Of a stretch of 13,381 bases of DNA, positions 5,806 through 12,674 are shown one piece after another. The stretch lies in assembly GCA_005791855.1 (NCBI GenBank), contig SXUH01000434.1, positions 1 through 13,381 on the forward strand, read 5' to 3'. The stretch's first letter is position 1, and every line of letters starts with the position of its first letter. The notes under the pieces were generated by a model. It worked only from the letters and a program-made list of their open reading frames with translations, was not told the origin of the DNA and made no database searches. The translations under genes were made by a program, and so were the position numbers. Origin of the DNA: Bdellovibrionales bacterium (GTDB lineage: Bacteria; Bdellovibrionota; Bacteriovoracia; Bacteriovoracales; Bacteriovoracaceae).

Positions 5806-6978
5806 ATGAAAAAATTTTTACCACTACTCTTTTTATTCTCTGGAATCGCGGCCGCGCAGACTGCTCCGGCGAAGGCTCCGGACGCCTCGAAGTGGTTCGA
5901 GAAGCTTCAGATCAAAGGCTACGCGCAGGTGCGGTACAACCGCCTGGGCGAGACCAACCGGGACCTCAAGTGTTCCTCCTGTGACAAGTCGGTGGGTGAC
6001 AAGCAGAACCTCTTCCTCCGCCGGGCGCGGCTCACGTTCTTCGGCGACGTCACGGACCGGGTGTTCGTCTACATCCAGCCGGACTACGCCAGCGACGCCA
6101 ACTCCAACCAGAACTACTTCCAGATCCGGGACGCCTACTTCGACTACTCCCTGAGCTCCGGCCGGGAGTGGAGAGTCCGGACCGGGATCTCGAAGGTCCC
6201 CTTCGGCTTCGAGAACCTCCAGTCCAGTTCGATCCGAGCGGCGCTGGACCGGAACGAGGCCCTGAACTCCGCGGTCTCCAACGAACGAGACACGGGGATC
6301 TTCCTCATGTTCACTCCGACCGAACTCCGGAAGCGCTACAAGGAGCTCTCCGGCTACAACCTCAAGGGCTCCGGGGACTACGGGATGTTCGCCATCGGCG
6401 TGTACAACGGACAGACGCTCAACAAGCCGGAGAAGAACAACGACCTCCACCGGGTGGTCCGGTTCTCCTACCCGTTCCAGCTCCAGAGCGGCCAGTACAT
6501 CGAAGCGTCCCTCCAGGCCTACGAAGGGAAGTACAACACCTACGAAGCCACCGAGGTCGACGTCAACCACTACGACCAGCGCTCGGCCGCGAGCCTGATC
6601 TACTACCCGCAGCCCTTCGGCTTCCAGCTCGAGTACAACGTGGGCCAGGGCCCGGAGTACGACCCCGACCTCAACACCATCCGGACCCAGGACCTCCGCG
6701 GCGGGTACGCGCAGCTCAACTACAACCTGACCTACGAGAACCACCGGTTCTTCCCCTTCGTCCGCTACCAGGAGTACCAGGGTGGCCGGAAGCTCGACGT
6801 CGGATCGCCGTCGTACGACATCCGCGAGTGGGAGTTCGGGACCGAGTGGCAGCCGGACCCGGCCTTCGAACTCACCGTCGCCTACAACATCTCCGACCGG
6901 GAGATCCAGTCGGACGTTGCGAACAAGACCGACGAGACGGGAAGCCTCGTCCGGCTCCAGGCCCAGTTCAACTACTGA
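5806..6978 (+). CDS. Outer-membrane porin, phosphate-selective porin O/P type
   Basis: 390 residues. Signal peptide ends at Ala15-Ala16-Ala17 before Gln18. After a short linker the protein shows the OprO/OprP-family start, 'KGYAQVRYNRLG' near 37-48, then 'LFLRRARLTFFGDVTDR', the usual second and third strands. Regular amphipathic strands follow for the whole length, rich in Tyr and Phe, and the chain ends F-N-Y, a proper C-terminal BAM signal. It should form a 16-stranded channel for small anions; phosphate selectivity depends on lysines lining the pore and cannot be judged here. A C56-S-S-C59 pair in the first loop is unusual for porins. A strong AAGGAG ribosome site and AT-rich first codons suggest high expression. 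It appears monocistronic and runs 7 bases into the convergent lipoprotein gene. Confidence 0.9.
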   Translation: MKKFLPLLFLFSGIAAAQTAPAKAPDASKWFEKLQIKGYAQVRYNRLGETNRDLKCSSCDKSVGDKQNLFLRRARLTFFGDVTDRVFVYIQPDYASDANSNQNYFQIRDAYFDYSLSSGREWRVRTGISKVPFGFENLQSSSIRAALDRNEALNSAVSNERDTGIFLMFTPTELRKRYKELSGYNLKGSGDYGMFAIGVYNGQTLNKPEKNNDLHRVVRFSYPFQLQSGQYIEASLQAYEGKYNTYEATEVDVNHYDQRSAASLIYYPQPFGFQLEYNVGQGPEYDPDLNTIRTQDLRGGYAQLNYNLTYENHRFFPFVRYQEYQGGRKLDVGSPSYDIREWEFGTEWQPDPAFELTVAYNISDREIQSDVANKTDETGSLVRLQAQFNY

Positions 6979-7715
6979 TACCCGGGCATGGAGTCGAAGC
7001 GGATGCAGCTCTCGTTGGCGATGGCCTCTTCCTTGCCGACGGAGACGTACCGCGGGATCCGCTTGAAGTTGGAGTGGATCTTCCGGCGCTTGGAATCGTA
7101 GGGGGCGATCTCCAGGTAGTAGTCTCCTTCGAGGGTTAGGCCGCCGTTGAACGAACTGGCGGCCAGCTCCACCAGGTTACTCTTCTCCGGGTAGGGACTG
7201 ACCTCATCGATCTTGAGGGAGAACTCACTGTCTTCTCCCATCACCTCGAGAGAGGTGAGCTTCTTGTTGTGATTGAACTTCGGGCAGCGATCGTTCCGGA
7301 ATCTTTCCGAAGCGTAGGCCGCGGCGTACATGATCCGAATGGAAACGCTCGACGAAGCTCCAGTCGTCGGCGCGCCTCGTGTAAACTTCTTCGGTTCGAA
7401 GAGAGTATAAACCGATCCCAGGTCCTGGCTTTTCGAACCTTTGACGGCGATCAGTCTTATGATCCAGGAATCGATGTTTCTGTGCTGTGTTAGAAACTTA
7501 AGGTCTTCTTGCTTTACCCTAGGTAGGTCAACGAGAAAGGTAAAGCTCTGGGTGATCTTGTGCTCTTTATTCTTGCCGACTCGCCACTCAATTTCATTTA
7601 GGTGCTCAATGTCCATGTGGATGGGTTCAACACGGATGTCCATGTCATCTTTTGTGACCTTTGCGTACTTCGTGCAGGAAAAGCAGAGCAATAGAGTGAG
7701 CATGAAGGCTTTCAT
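6972..7715 (-). CDS. Unrecognised exported protein, probable lipoprotein
   Basis: 247 residues from ATG 7715; an ATG at 7727 adds Met-Asp-Gln-Ser. The shorter start gives a standard signal peptide (Met-Lys-Ala-Phe, then hydrophobic core) ending L-C-F-S-C14-T-K. The residue three before Cys14 is Cys rather than Leu, so lipidation is probable but not certain. The rest is soluble, with beta-strand-like patches ('SFTFLVDLPR', 'YYLEIAPYDS') and two more Cys (144 and 237 in the short numbering). No family recognised. Base composition is odd: the first half of the gene (about 7380-7715) is clearly less GC-rich and has less biased codons than its neighbours, whereas the second half matches them. The predicted transcription start near 7735 from the TATAAT box favours the shorter start. 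It overlaps the porin stop by 7 bases. Confidence 0.75.
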   Translation of the reverse strand: MKAFMLTLLLCFSCTKYAKVTKDDMDIRVEPIHMDIEHLNEIEWRVGKNKEHKITQSFTFLVDLPRVKQEDLKFLTQHRNIDSWIIRLIAVKGSKSQDLGSVYTLFEPKKFTRGAPTTGASSSVSIRIMYAAAYASERFRNDRCPKFNHNKKLTSLEVMGEDSEFSLKIDEVSPYPEKSNLVELAASSFNGGLTLEGDYYLEIAPYDSKRRKIHSNFKRIPRYVSVGKEEAIANESCIRFDSMPGYQ

Positions 7716-7743
7716 AGACTGATCCATCCCTTATTCCTATGAT
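7715..7743 (+). promoter_or_regulatory. Promoter of the lipoprotein-porin-PstS-like-kinase operon
   Basis: TAGACT (7715-7720, four of six to -35 consensus) and TATGAT (7738-7743, five of six to -10) are separated by exactly 17 bases. Transcription would start near 7750, giving a leader of about 23 bases that contains the AGGAGG ribosome site. The -10 overlaps the divergent TATAAT by two bases. Confidence 0.6.
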
Positions 7744-7771
7744 TATATGGCATATTCCTTCAGGAGGTTAA
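7742..7771 (-). promoter_or_regulatory. Divergent promoter of the unrecognised lipoprotein gene
   Basis: On the minus strand, TTAACC (7771-7766, four of six) and a perfect TATAAT (7747-7742) are separated by 18 bases, giving a start near 7735. The element physically overlaps the + strand promoter, so RNA polymerase could not occupy both at once. Confidence 0.6.
7762..7767 (+). promoter_or_regulatory. Shine-Dalgarno AGGAGG fixing a TTG start
   Basis: AGGAGG followed by TTAAC and then TTG at 7773. This is the strongest ribosome site in the window, and it settles the non-ATG start of the small lipoprotein. It also overlaps the -35 region of the divergent promoter. Confidence 0.85.
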
Positions 7772-7772
7772 C

Positions 7773-8057
7773 TTGAAATTGCTTTTTTTACTTCTCGTCG
7801 TTTCTGCCTGCTCGTCCAACAAAGCGAGCCAGCTCCACCAGGCTTCGAAGAATGTCGAGGTGTTCGAGAACGTTCCTACAGATTGCAACGTCGTCGGGAA
7901 GATCGAAGGGATCAACAAGCAGGGAAGTAAAGAGCTCGCCCTCAACCACGCCCTGAACCAGGCCGCGGACATGGGAGCGACAGGAATTGTGGTCAACCAG
8001 GAAGTCCCCAACGGGAACAAGATGAGCGTGCATGCCACTGCGTATAGATGCGAGTAG
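7773..8057 (+). CDS. Small lipoprotein, possibly DUF4156/RcsF-like
   Basis: 94 residues from a TTG start supported by AGGAGG at 7762-7767. Signal peptide with lipobox V10-S11-A12-C13, so lipid-anchored. The mature domain of about 75 residues reads 'C.VVG.I.G.N..G...LALNHALNQAADMGATGIVV', ending with Arg-Cys-Glu. The Cys pair (near residue 47 and 93) flanking an Ala-rich helix with 'A..MGA' and a following strand is reminiscent of the DUF4156/RcsF fold, in which small lipoproteins monitor or decorate the outer membrane. This assignment is tentative. It is first in a four-gene operon and its last 26 bases are shared with the start of the porin gene, so translational coupling is likely. Confidence 0.82.
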   Translation: MKLLFLLLVVSACSSNKASQLHQASKNVEVFENVPTDCNVVGKIEGINKQGSKELALNHALNQAADMGATGIVVNQEVPNGNKMSVHATAYRCE

Positions 8058-9216
8058 GCTCCCGGCCTTTTTTCTCGTCTCCTCGTTCCTCCTAGGATCC
8101 CTCTGGGCCCCCGCCCGGGCGGAGCCCACGCTCGAGAGCCTGGGCCGCCGGATCGAGGAGCTGGAGAAGCAGCAGGAGCTGCACCTCTCGGAAGCCTCCG
8201 AGCCGAAGTCGCAGGTCCACGCGTTCCTCAACGACAACCTCACCCTCGGCGGGTTCTACGAAACCGGCTTCCTCGTCATCGACGGGGACGATACGAAGCT
8301 CCAGGCGGCGAACAACTCGAACACCCTCGGCCTCAACATCGCAGCGGAGTTCAGCAGTAACATCCGGTTCGTGAGCCAGATCTGGGTGGGCTTCAGTCAT
8401 CCGCTTCAGAACGAGCACAACGACCCGACCGCGACCACCGAGCGCGGCTTCGAGCGCTTCAACTTCGGCGCCCTCCTCACCCAGGGGTACCTCGAGTACT
8501 CCCTGGGCCGCGCCTTCGTGGTCCAGGCCGGGACCGGCTACGTTCCCTTCGGCTACGCCTTACAGCAACGGGAGCTGGTCCAGTTCGTGAGACAGGCAGG
8601 GCCCCAGCTCCTTCGGACGAACAACCTGGTCTCGCCGCTGTGGTCGGGGATCCACGTCCACGGGTCCTTCGACCAGGGCAAGAACGACTGGGGCTACAAC
8701 TTCTACACCTTCACCCCCGTCTTCTACCCCAAGCAGCCGGGCGTCGGTGGCCGGCTCTGGTGGTCTTCCGCGGACGAGGAGGTCACCCTCGGGCTCTCCT
8801 CCCAGCTGGGGAAGACGGAGCTCGGTTCCTACGAAGCCGTCGGAACGGACCTGCGGCTGGACTTCCATCCCTTCAGCATCAAGGCCGAGTACATCCGGCA
8901 CCTCGAGGACGACGAGGACCCGTGGTCGGCGTACCTCGAACCGAGTGTCTTCATCTACCAGGAAGAACTCCTCCTCTACGTCTTCGGCGACTACGCCAAC
9001 AGCTCCATGAACCGCGCGGCCTCCGCCGTCACTCTCACCGAGCTCGATCCGTACCGCCAGCTGGAGTACGGCGCGGGCCTGAACTGGCTCCCGACGTCGT
9101 TCACCAGGTTCCGCTTCGGTTTCACCTACCACGACTACCTCGGGAAGACGGCCGTGCAGGAGGGCCTGGACCGAGACTACTTTAGCTTCGATCTCTCCGC
9201 GGGGGTGGCGTTTTGA
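8032..9216 (+). CDS. Porin-like outer-membrane beta-barrel protein
   Basis: 394 residues. The ATG at 8032 lies inside the preceding gene (26-base overlap) and is chosen because it gives a full signal peptide with cleavage at Ala28-Arg-Ala30 before Glu31. Residues about 33-52 (LESLGRRIEELEKQQ) form a short coiled coil, as in trimeric porins with a periplasmic N-terminal helix. From about residue 65 the chain shows amphipathic beta strands: 'LTLGGFYETGFLVIDGDD', 'VQAGTGYVPFGYAL', 'YLEPSVFIYQEELLLYVFG'. It ends in Gly-Val-Ala-Phe, an acceptable BAM signal. It differs in sequence from the OprP-like porin at 5806. Being in one operon with a PstS-like binding protein, it probably admits the same small solute to the periplasm. 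The TGA stop overlaps the next ATG by one base. Confidence 0.85.
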   Translation: MPLRIDASRLPAFFLVSSFLLGSLWAPARAEPTLESLGRRIEELEKQQELHLSEASEPKSQVHAFLNDNLTLGGFYETGFLVIDGDDTKLQAANNSNTLGLNIAAEFSSNIRFVSQIWVGFSHPLQNEHNDPTATTERGFERFNFGALLTQGYLEYSLGRAFVVQAGTGYVPFGYALQQRELVQFVRQAGPQLLRTNNLVSPLWSGIHVHGSFDQGKNDWGYNFYTFTPVFYPKQPGVGGRLWWSSADEEVTLGLSSQLGKTELGSYEAVGTDLRLDFHPFSIKAEYIRHLEDDEDPWSAYLEPSVFIYQEELLLYVFGDYANSSMNRAASAVTLTELDPYRQLEYGAGLNWLPTSFTRFRFGFTYHDYLGKTAVQEGLDRDYFSFDLSAGVAF

Positions 9217-9650
9217 TGAAGACCCTGACCAAGACAGTGGTTCTCCTCACCGGGCTCTGCCTCGCGACCGGCGCGCTGGCGCAGAAGCTCGCCGTCATCG
9301 TCAACGTGAGTAACCCGGCCAGCTCCATCACCAAGGAGCAGGTCCAGGATTTCTACTACCGGAAGGTCCGGCAGTGGCCCGACGGAACTGCGCTCCGGTT
9401 CTTCGACCGGGGCGAGGACTCGCCGGAGCGATCGGACTTTTTGAAATCGGTCATGAAGAAGACCGCCCGGCAGCTCGACCAGTACTGGATCAGCCAGAAG
9501 CTCGTCTCCGGAGCCAGTGCTCCGACGCCGGTAGGCCCTGACCGGTTGGTCGAGTCCCTAGTTTCCCGGTTCCCGGGGGGCATGAGCTACGTCTCCGAGT
9601 CGTTCGTACCATCGAAGGGCGTGAAGGTCCTAAAAATAACAGGTGACTGA
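9216..9650 (+). CDS. Short PstS-like periplasmic substrate-binding protein
   Basis: 144 residues from ATG 9216, which overlaps the upstream stop (TGATG); a TTG at 9213 is less likely. A GGGGGTGG just upstream can serve as ribosome site. Signal peptide ends Ala-Leu-Ala before Gln. The mature part matches the short 'phosphate ABC transporter substrate-binding protein' family: 'VIVNVSNPASSITKEQVQDFYYRKVRQWPDG' followed by 'DQYW' and 'PGGMSYVSE' near the end. It is about half the length of a full PstS and has one lobe's worth of sequence. In many proteobacteria this family sits beside porins and membrane sensors rather than beside Pst transporters, which fits here. It probably binds a small anion in the periplasm and passes the signal to the adjoining kinase. 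The ligand is not proven. Confidence 0.85.
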   Translation: MKTLTKTVVLLTGLCLATGALAQKLAVIVNVSNPASSITKEQVQDFYYRKVRQWPDGTALRFFDRGEDSPERSDFLKSVMKKTARQLDQYWISQKLVSGASAPTPVGPDRLVESLVSRFPGGMSYVSESFVPSKGVKVLKITGD

Positions 9651-9652
9651 AG

Positions 9653-11668
9653 ATGGCAGCAAGCAAGTTCGTCCAAACCTATTCGATCATCCGGCGGCTC
9701 AAGACCGTCATGTTCGCCATCGCGGTCTTCTTCGTCATCGGGTTCTTCGGGAACTACTTCGCGAGCCAGGGCTCGCTCAAGGGCCTGCAGGAGATCAACA
9801 ACTCCAACGCCATCCAGAACCACCTCTCGCAGGCCCTCGAGGGCCTGGACTCCTCCATCCTCAGCGTGGAAAAGGTCCGGAGCGCGAAGCAACTGCGGGA
9901 CATCCAGTTCGCCTTCGACCAGAGCCAGCTTTTGGTGAAGAAGGCCATGGGCCAGGCCCTGCTCCACTCGGGGAAGAACAACCGCGTCTTGCGCTACCTC
10001 AACGGCGCTTCCCAGGCCATCAACAACTTCGAGCAGAGCGCCGAGGGCATCTTCGACAACCACCTGTACCTCGCCGCCGACGACCTCGAGGGAGAGCTCC
10101 TCGTCGCCCGGCAATTCTCCCTCGAGGCCCGGGAGGCCCTGAAGGACGCCCAGATCTCGCTCCGGCAGAGTTCGAACTCGCTCTTCGCCGCGATCTACCA
10201 GCGCCGCTTCATCCCGCTCATCGTGACCATCGTCCTGTCGATCTTCTTCTTCACCTTCGTCGTCACCTACGGCTTCTCCCTCGCCAAGAAGCTGGGCCTG
10301 TCCATCGGGAACCTCCTCCGCGCAACGGACTACGTCTCCCGGGGGAACCTGACCTACGAGGCGAAGATCCTCGAGCACGACGAACTCGGGAACCTCACCA
10401 ATGCCTTCAACCTCATGGTCGAGCGCCTGAACCGGGGCCGGATCGAACTGGATCACTCCATCGACCGGATCAAGCGGCTCCAGGAGATCACGGCCGCCTT
10501 CTCCGAGGCCCTGACCGTCGAACAGGTCTGCGACGTCACCGTGGGCATCGGAATGAAGGCCATCGGCGCCCGGGCCGGCGCGGTGGGGATCATCTCCGGG
10601 GAGGGCACGGAGCTGGAGCTCCGGAAGTCCGAAGGCCTGAGCGCAACGGTCACGCAGCTGTGGCAGTCCATTCCCCTCGACACGAGGATCCCAATGACCG
10701 AAGCCGTGGGCCGGCACGAAGCCGTCTTCGTCGAGGACCGGAAGGGCTTCGACTCCTATCCGGCGGTCCTGAGCACGGTGGAGCAGGAAGGGATCAGGTC
10801 TTCGGTCTCCCTGCCCCTCATCGTCGGAAACTCCTGCCTCGGCGGGGTTAGCTTCTCCTTCACCACCGAGCGCCGGTTCACCCAGGACGAAAGAGATTTC
10901 CTCATCGCCATCGCCCGGCAGTCCGCCCAGGCCCTGCACCGGTCCCAGCTCTACGACGACGCGAAGATCGCCATCGAGTCCCGGGACGAGTTCCTCTCCA
11001 TCGCGTCCCACGAACTGAAGACCCCGCTGACGCCACTGAAGCTCCAGCTCCAGATGCTCGGCCGGCAGATCAAGAAGGGCGAGCTCACCTACAGGCCCGA
11101 GAAGCTCGCGAGCATCGTCGAGAGCTCGGACCGGCAGCTCTCCCGCCTCTCCCGCCTCGTCGAAGACCTCCTGGACGTCTCCCGGATCACCTCGGGCCGC
11201 CTCACGCTGAACCTCGAGCGCATCGACATGGAAGACCTCCTGCGGGAAGTCCTCTCCCAGTACAGTCACCAGCTCCGGGACGCGCTGAAGGTCGTGGAGG
11301 TGACCGCGGACAAGAACGTCGTCGGAGAGTTCGACAAGGTCCGGCTCGAGCAGGTGCTCATCAACCTCCTCACCAACGCCGCCAAGTACGCGCCGGGCAA
11401 GCCGATCAAGGTTTCCCTCGAGAACCGGGATCCGATGGTGCGGATCTGCGTCCGCGACCAGGGCCCGGGGGTCGCGCCGGAGAACCAGAAGCGCATCTTC
11501 GACCGGTTCGAGCGAGTCCGGGAGACGGACAACGTCGGAGGCCTAGGCCTGGGCCTCTACATCAGCCAGCAGATCGTGAAGGCCCACAACGGACACATCT
11601 ACGTGCGCAGCAACCCCGGCCACGGAGCCACCTTCGTGGTGGACCTCCCGCTGCACCAGCTTCAGTAG
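9653..11668 (+). CDS. Membrane sensor histidine kinase (HAMP, GAF, HisKA, HATPase_c)
   Basis: 671 residues, 2 bases after the upstream stop with AGGTGA as ribosome site. TM1 about 17-37, a periplasmic helical domain 38-185 (four-helix-bundle style, no Cys), TM2 about 186-208, HAMP about 209-262 (with D-E-L-G-N), GAF about 275-430, a dimerisation helix with phospho-acceptor H453 in 'SIASHELKTPLTPLK', and an ATPase domain with N575-A-A-K (N box), D602-Q-G-P-G606 (G1) and G630-L-G-L-G634 (G2). All catalytic motifs are intact. No receiver domain is fused and no response regulator gene is in the window, so it is an orphan locally. It probably senses occupancy of the PstS-like protein encoded just upstream through its periplasmic bundle; the GAF domain would add a cytoplasmic signal. 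Its stop overlaps the convergent MerR-B12 gene by 7 bases. Confidence 0.95.
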   Translation: MAASKFVQTYSIIRRLKTVMFAIAVFFVIGFFGNYFASQGSLKGLQEINNSNAIQNHLSQALEGLDSSILSVEKVRSAKQLRDIQFAFDQSQLLVKKAMGQALLHSGKNNRVLRYLNGASQAINNFEQSAEGIFDNHLYLAADDLEGELLVARQFSLEAREALKDAQISLRQSSNSLFAAIYQRRFIPLIVTIVLSIFFFTFVVTYGFSLAKKLGLSIGNLLRATDYVSRGNLTYEAKILEHDELGNLTNAFNLMVERLNRGRIELDHSIDRIKRLQEITAAFSEALTVEQVCDVTVGIGMKAIGARAGAVGIISGEGTELELRKSEGLSATVTQLWQSIPLDTRIPMTEAVGRHEAVFVEDRKGFDSYPAVLSTVEQEGIRSSVSLPLIVGNSCLGGVSFSFTTERRFTQDERDFLIAIARQSAQALHRSQLYDDAKIAIESRDEFLSIASHELKTPLTPLKLQLQMLGRQIKKGELTYRPEKLASIVESSDRQLSRLSRLVEDLLDVSRITSGRLTLNLERIDMEDLLREVLSQYSHQLRDALKVVEVTADKNVVGEFDKVRLEQVLINLLTNAAKYAPGKPIKVSLENRDPMVRICVRDQGPGVAPENQKRIFDRFERVRETDNVGGLGLGLYISQQIVKAHNGHIYVRSNPGHGATFVVDLPLHQLQ

Positions 11669-12597
11669 TCGGCGAGGAATTCGTCGAAGCTCAGGAGGTT
11701 GTCGAAGTAGGGGATCCGCCGCTTCTCCAGTTCGGTCCGGAGCGACGGCTTGACGTTCCCACCGACCCAGATGAGGGAGTTCTGGGTGAGGGAAGCGGCG
11801 AGCTCGCTGACGTAGGACTCCACCGGCGGGACCCCGGGCTTCTCGAAGGAATGGGTCACGCCGAGGAGGACCGCGTGGCACTTTAGCCCATTGGCCGCTT
11901 CCGCGAGGGAGTGGTGCGGAAGGCTCACGCCCATGAAGATGATCCGGAACCCATACTGCACGCACAGGAGAGCCGCGGCGAGGATTCCGATCTGGTGCTG
12001 CTCCCCCTCGGGCGTGGTGATGAGGATGAGCTCGCTCCGCAGGGGCTGCTTCTGGTAGTGGAGGCCGATCATCTGCCCCATGTGGAAGGAGACGAGCGCG
12101 CTCAGGGTGTGTTCCTGGGCGATGCTCAGTTCCCCGCGGTCGATCTTCTTCCCGATCTCGTGGAAGAGCGGGACGATGAGGTTCAGGCAGAAGTCCCGGG
12201 GGCTCATGGTCTGCAGGGCCTTGGAGAGCTCGTGGGTGATGATGTCGATCTTATAGGCCGCGAGGGCCATGAGGAAGCTGTTCAGGACCTTCTCGTAGTC
12301 CACCCGTTCGTGGTGTGGGGTGACCACGTCTTTCTCGTCGTAGGGCTTGTGGAGGAGGGTGGTGTAGACCTGCTTCAGCTCCTCCAGGCCCAGGTGGGCG
12401 ATCTTCCCGATGCTCTGGCCGAACTCGGTGAGCTTGCACAGGAGGGCGAGCTTCTCGATGTCCTTCTCCGAGTAGAGGCGGTGCTTGTTATCCGCGCGCT
12501 CGGGGACGACGGCGTTGTAGCGCTTCTCCCAGGCTCGGATGGTGGCAGAAGCGACGCCTGAAAGTTGGGATGCGACCTGGATGTTGAAATATTGCAT
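11662..12597 (-). CDS. MerR-type regulator with B12-binding domain (CarH/LitR-like)
   Basis: 311 residues. MerR winged helix at 4-72 ('IRAWEKRY', 'HRLYSEKDIEKL'), then a helical domain (about 98-185) and a Rossmann B12-binding domain (about 187-300) with E199-Q-H201-Q-I-G204, the E/DxHxxG motif whose His is the lower cobalt ligand, and 'IWVGGN' near 276-281. The helical domain keeps E162-H163 of CarH's W-x9-EH motif. The Trp position is Ile152, and the residue matching His132 of Thermus CarH (the light-state ligand) is Asp153. So B12 binding is likely, but CarH-style light sensing is doubtful. CarH-type proteins repress as tetramers in the dark. No clear Shine-Dalgarno; an 11-bp palindrome covers the start codon. 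It is divergent from acs with 77 bases between, and could control it. Confidence 0.9.
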   Translation of the reverse strand: MQYFNIQVASQLSGVASATIRAWEKRYNAVVPERADNKHRLYSEKDIEKLALLCKLTEFGQSIGKIAHLGLEELKQVYTTLLHKPYDEKDVVTPHHERVDYEKVLNSFLMALAAYKIDIITHELSKALQTMSPRDFCLNLIVPLFHEIGKKIDRGELSIAQEHTLSALVSFHMGQMIGLHYQKQPLRSELILITTPEGEQHQIGILAAALLCVQYGFRIIFMGVSLPHHSLAEAANGLKCHAVLLGVTHSFEKPGVPPVESYVSELAASLTQNSLIWVGGNVKPSLRTELEKRRIPYFDNLLSFDEFLADY

Positions 12598-12622
12598 TCG
12601 GAATGTTTTAGCACACTATGGT
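12592..12622 (+). promoter_or_regulatory. Candidate acs promoter with palindrome over the MerR-B12 start
   Basis: CATTCGGAATG (12595-12605) is a perfect 5-1-5 palindrome that includes the regulator's start codon. TTGCAT (12592-12597, three of six) and TATGGT (12617-12622, four of six) are 19 bases apart, the long spacer seen in promoters activated by MerR proteins, and point at acs. The hexamers are weak, so this is a suggestion only. Confidence 0.3.
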
Positions 12623-12674
12623 CTAGAAAAAAAGAGTGCCATCTGCCATGATTGAATCTTTCAAAGGAACACCC

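Noticed and set aside
9587..11269. 560-residue minus-strand open frame opposite the kinase
   Set aside because: Composition is dominated by Glu, Gly, Leu, Val and Asp as expected from the antisense of CTC/GAG/GTC-rich coding DNA; no domain is visible, and the kinase on the other strand has every motif intact.
11911..12561. 216-residue + strand frame opposite the MerR-B12 gene, and the 258-residue minus frame 12375-13151
   Set aside because: Both are antisense or frame shadows; the MerR-B12 and Acs frames show conserved domains across the same DNA.
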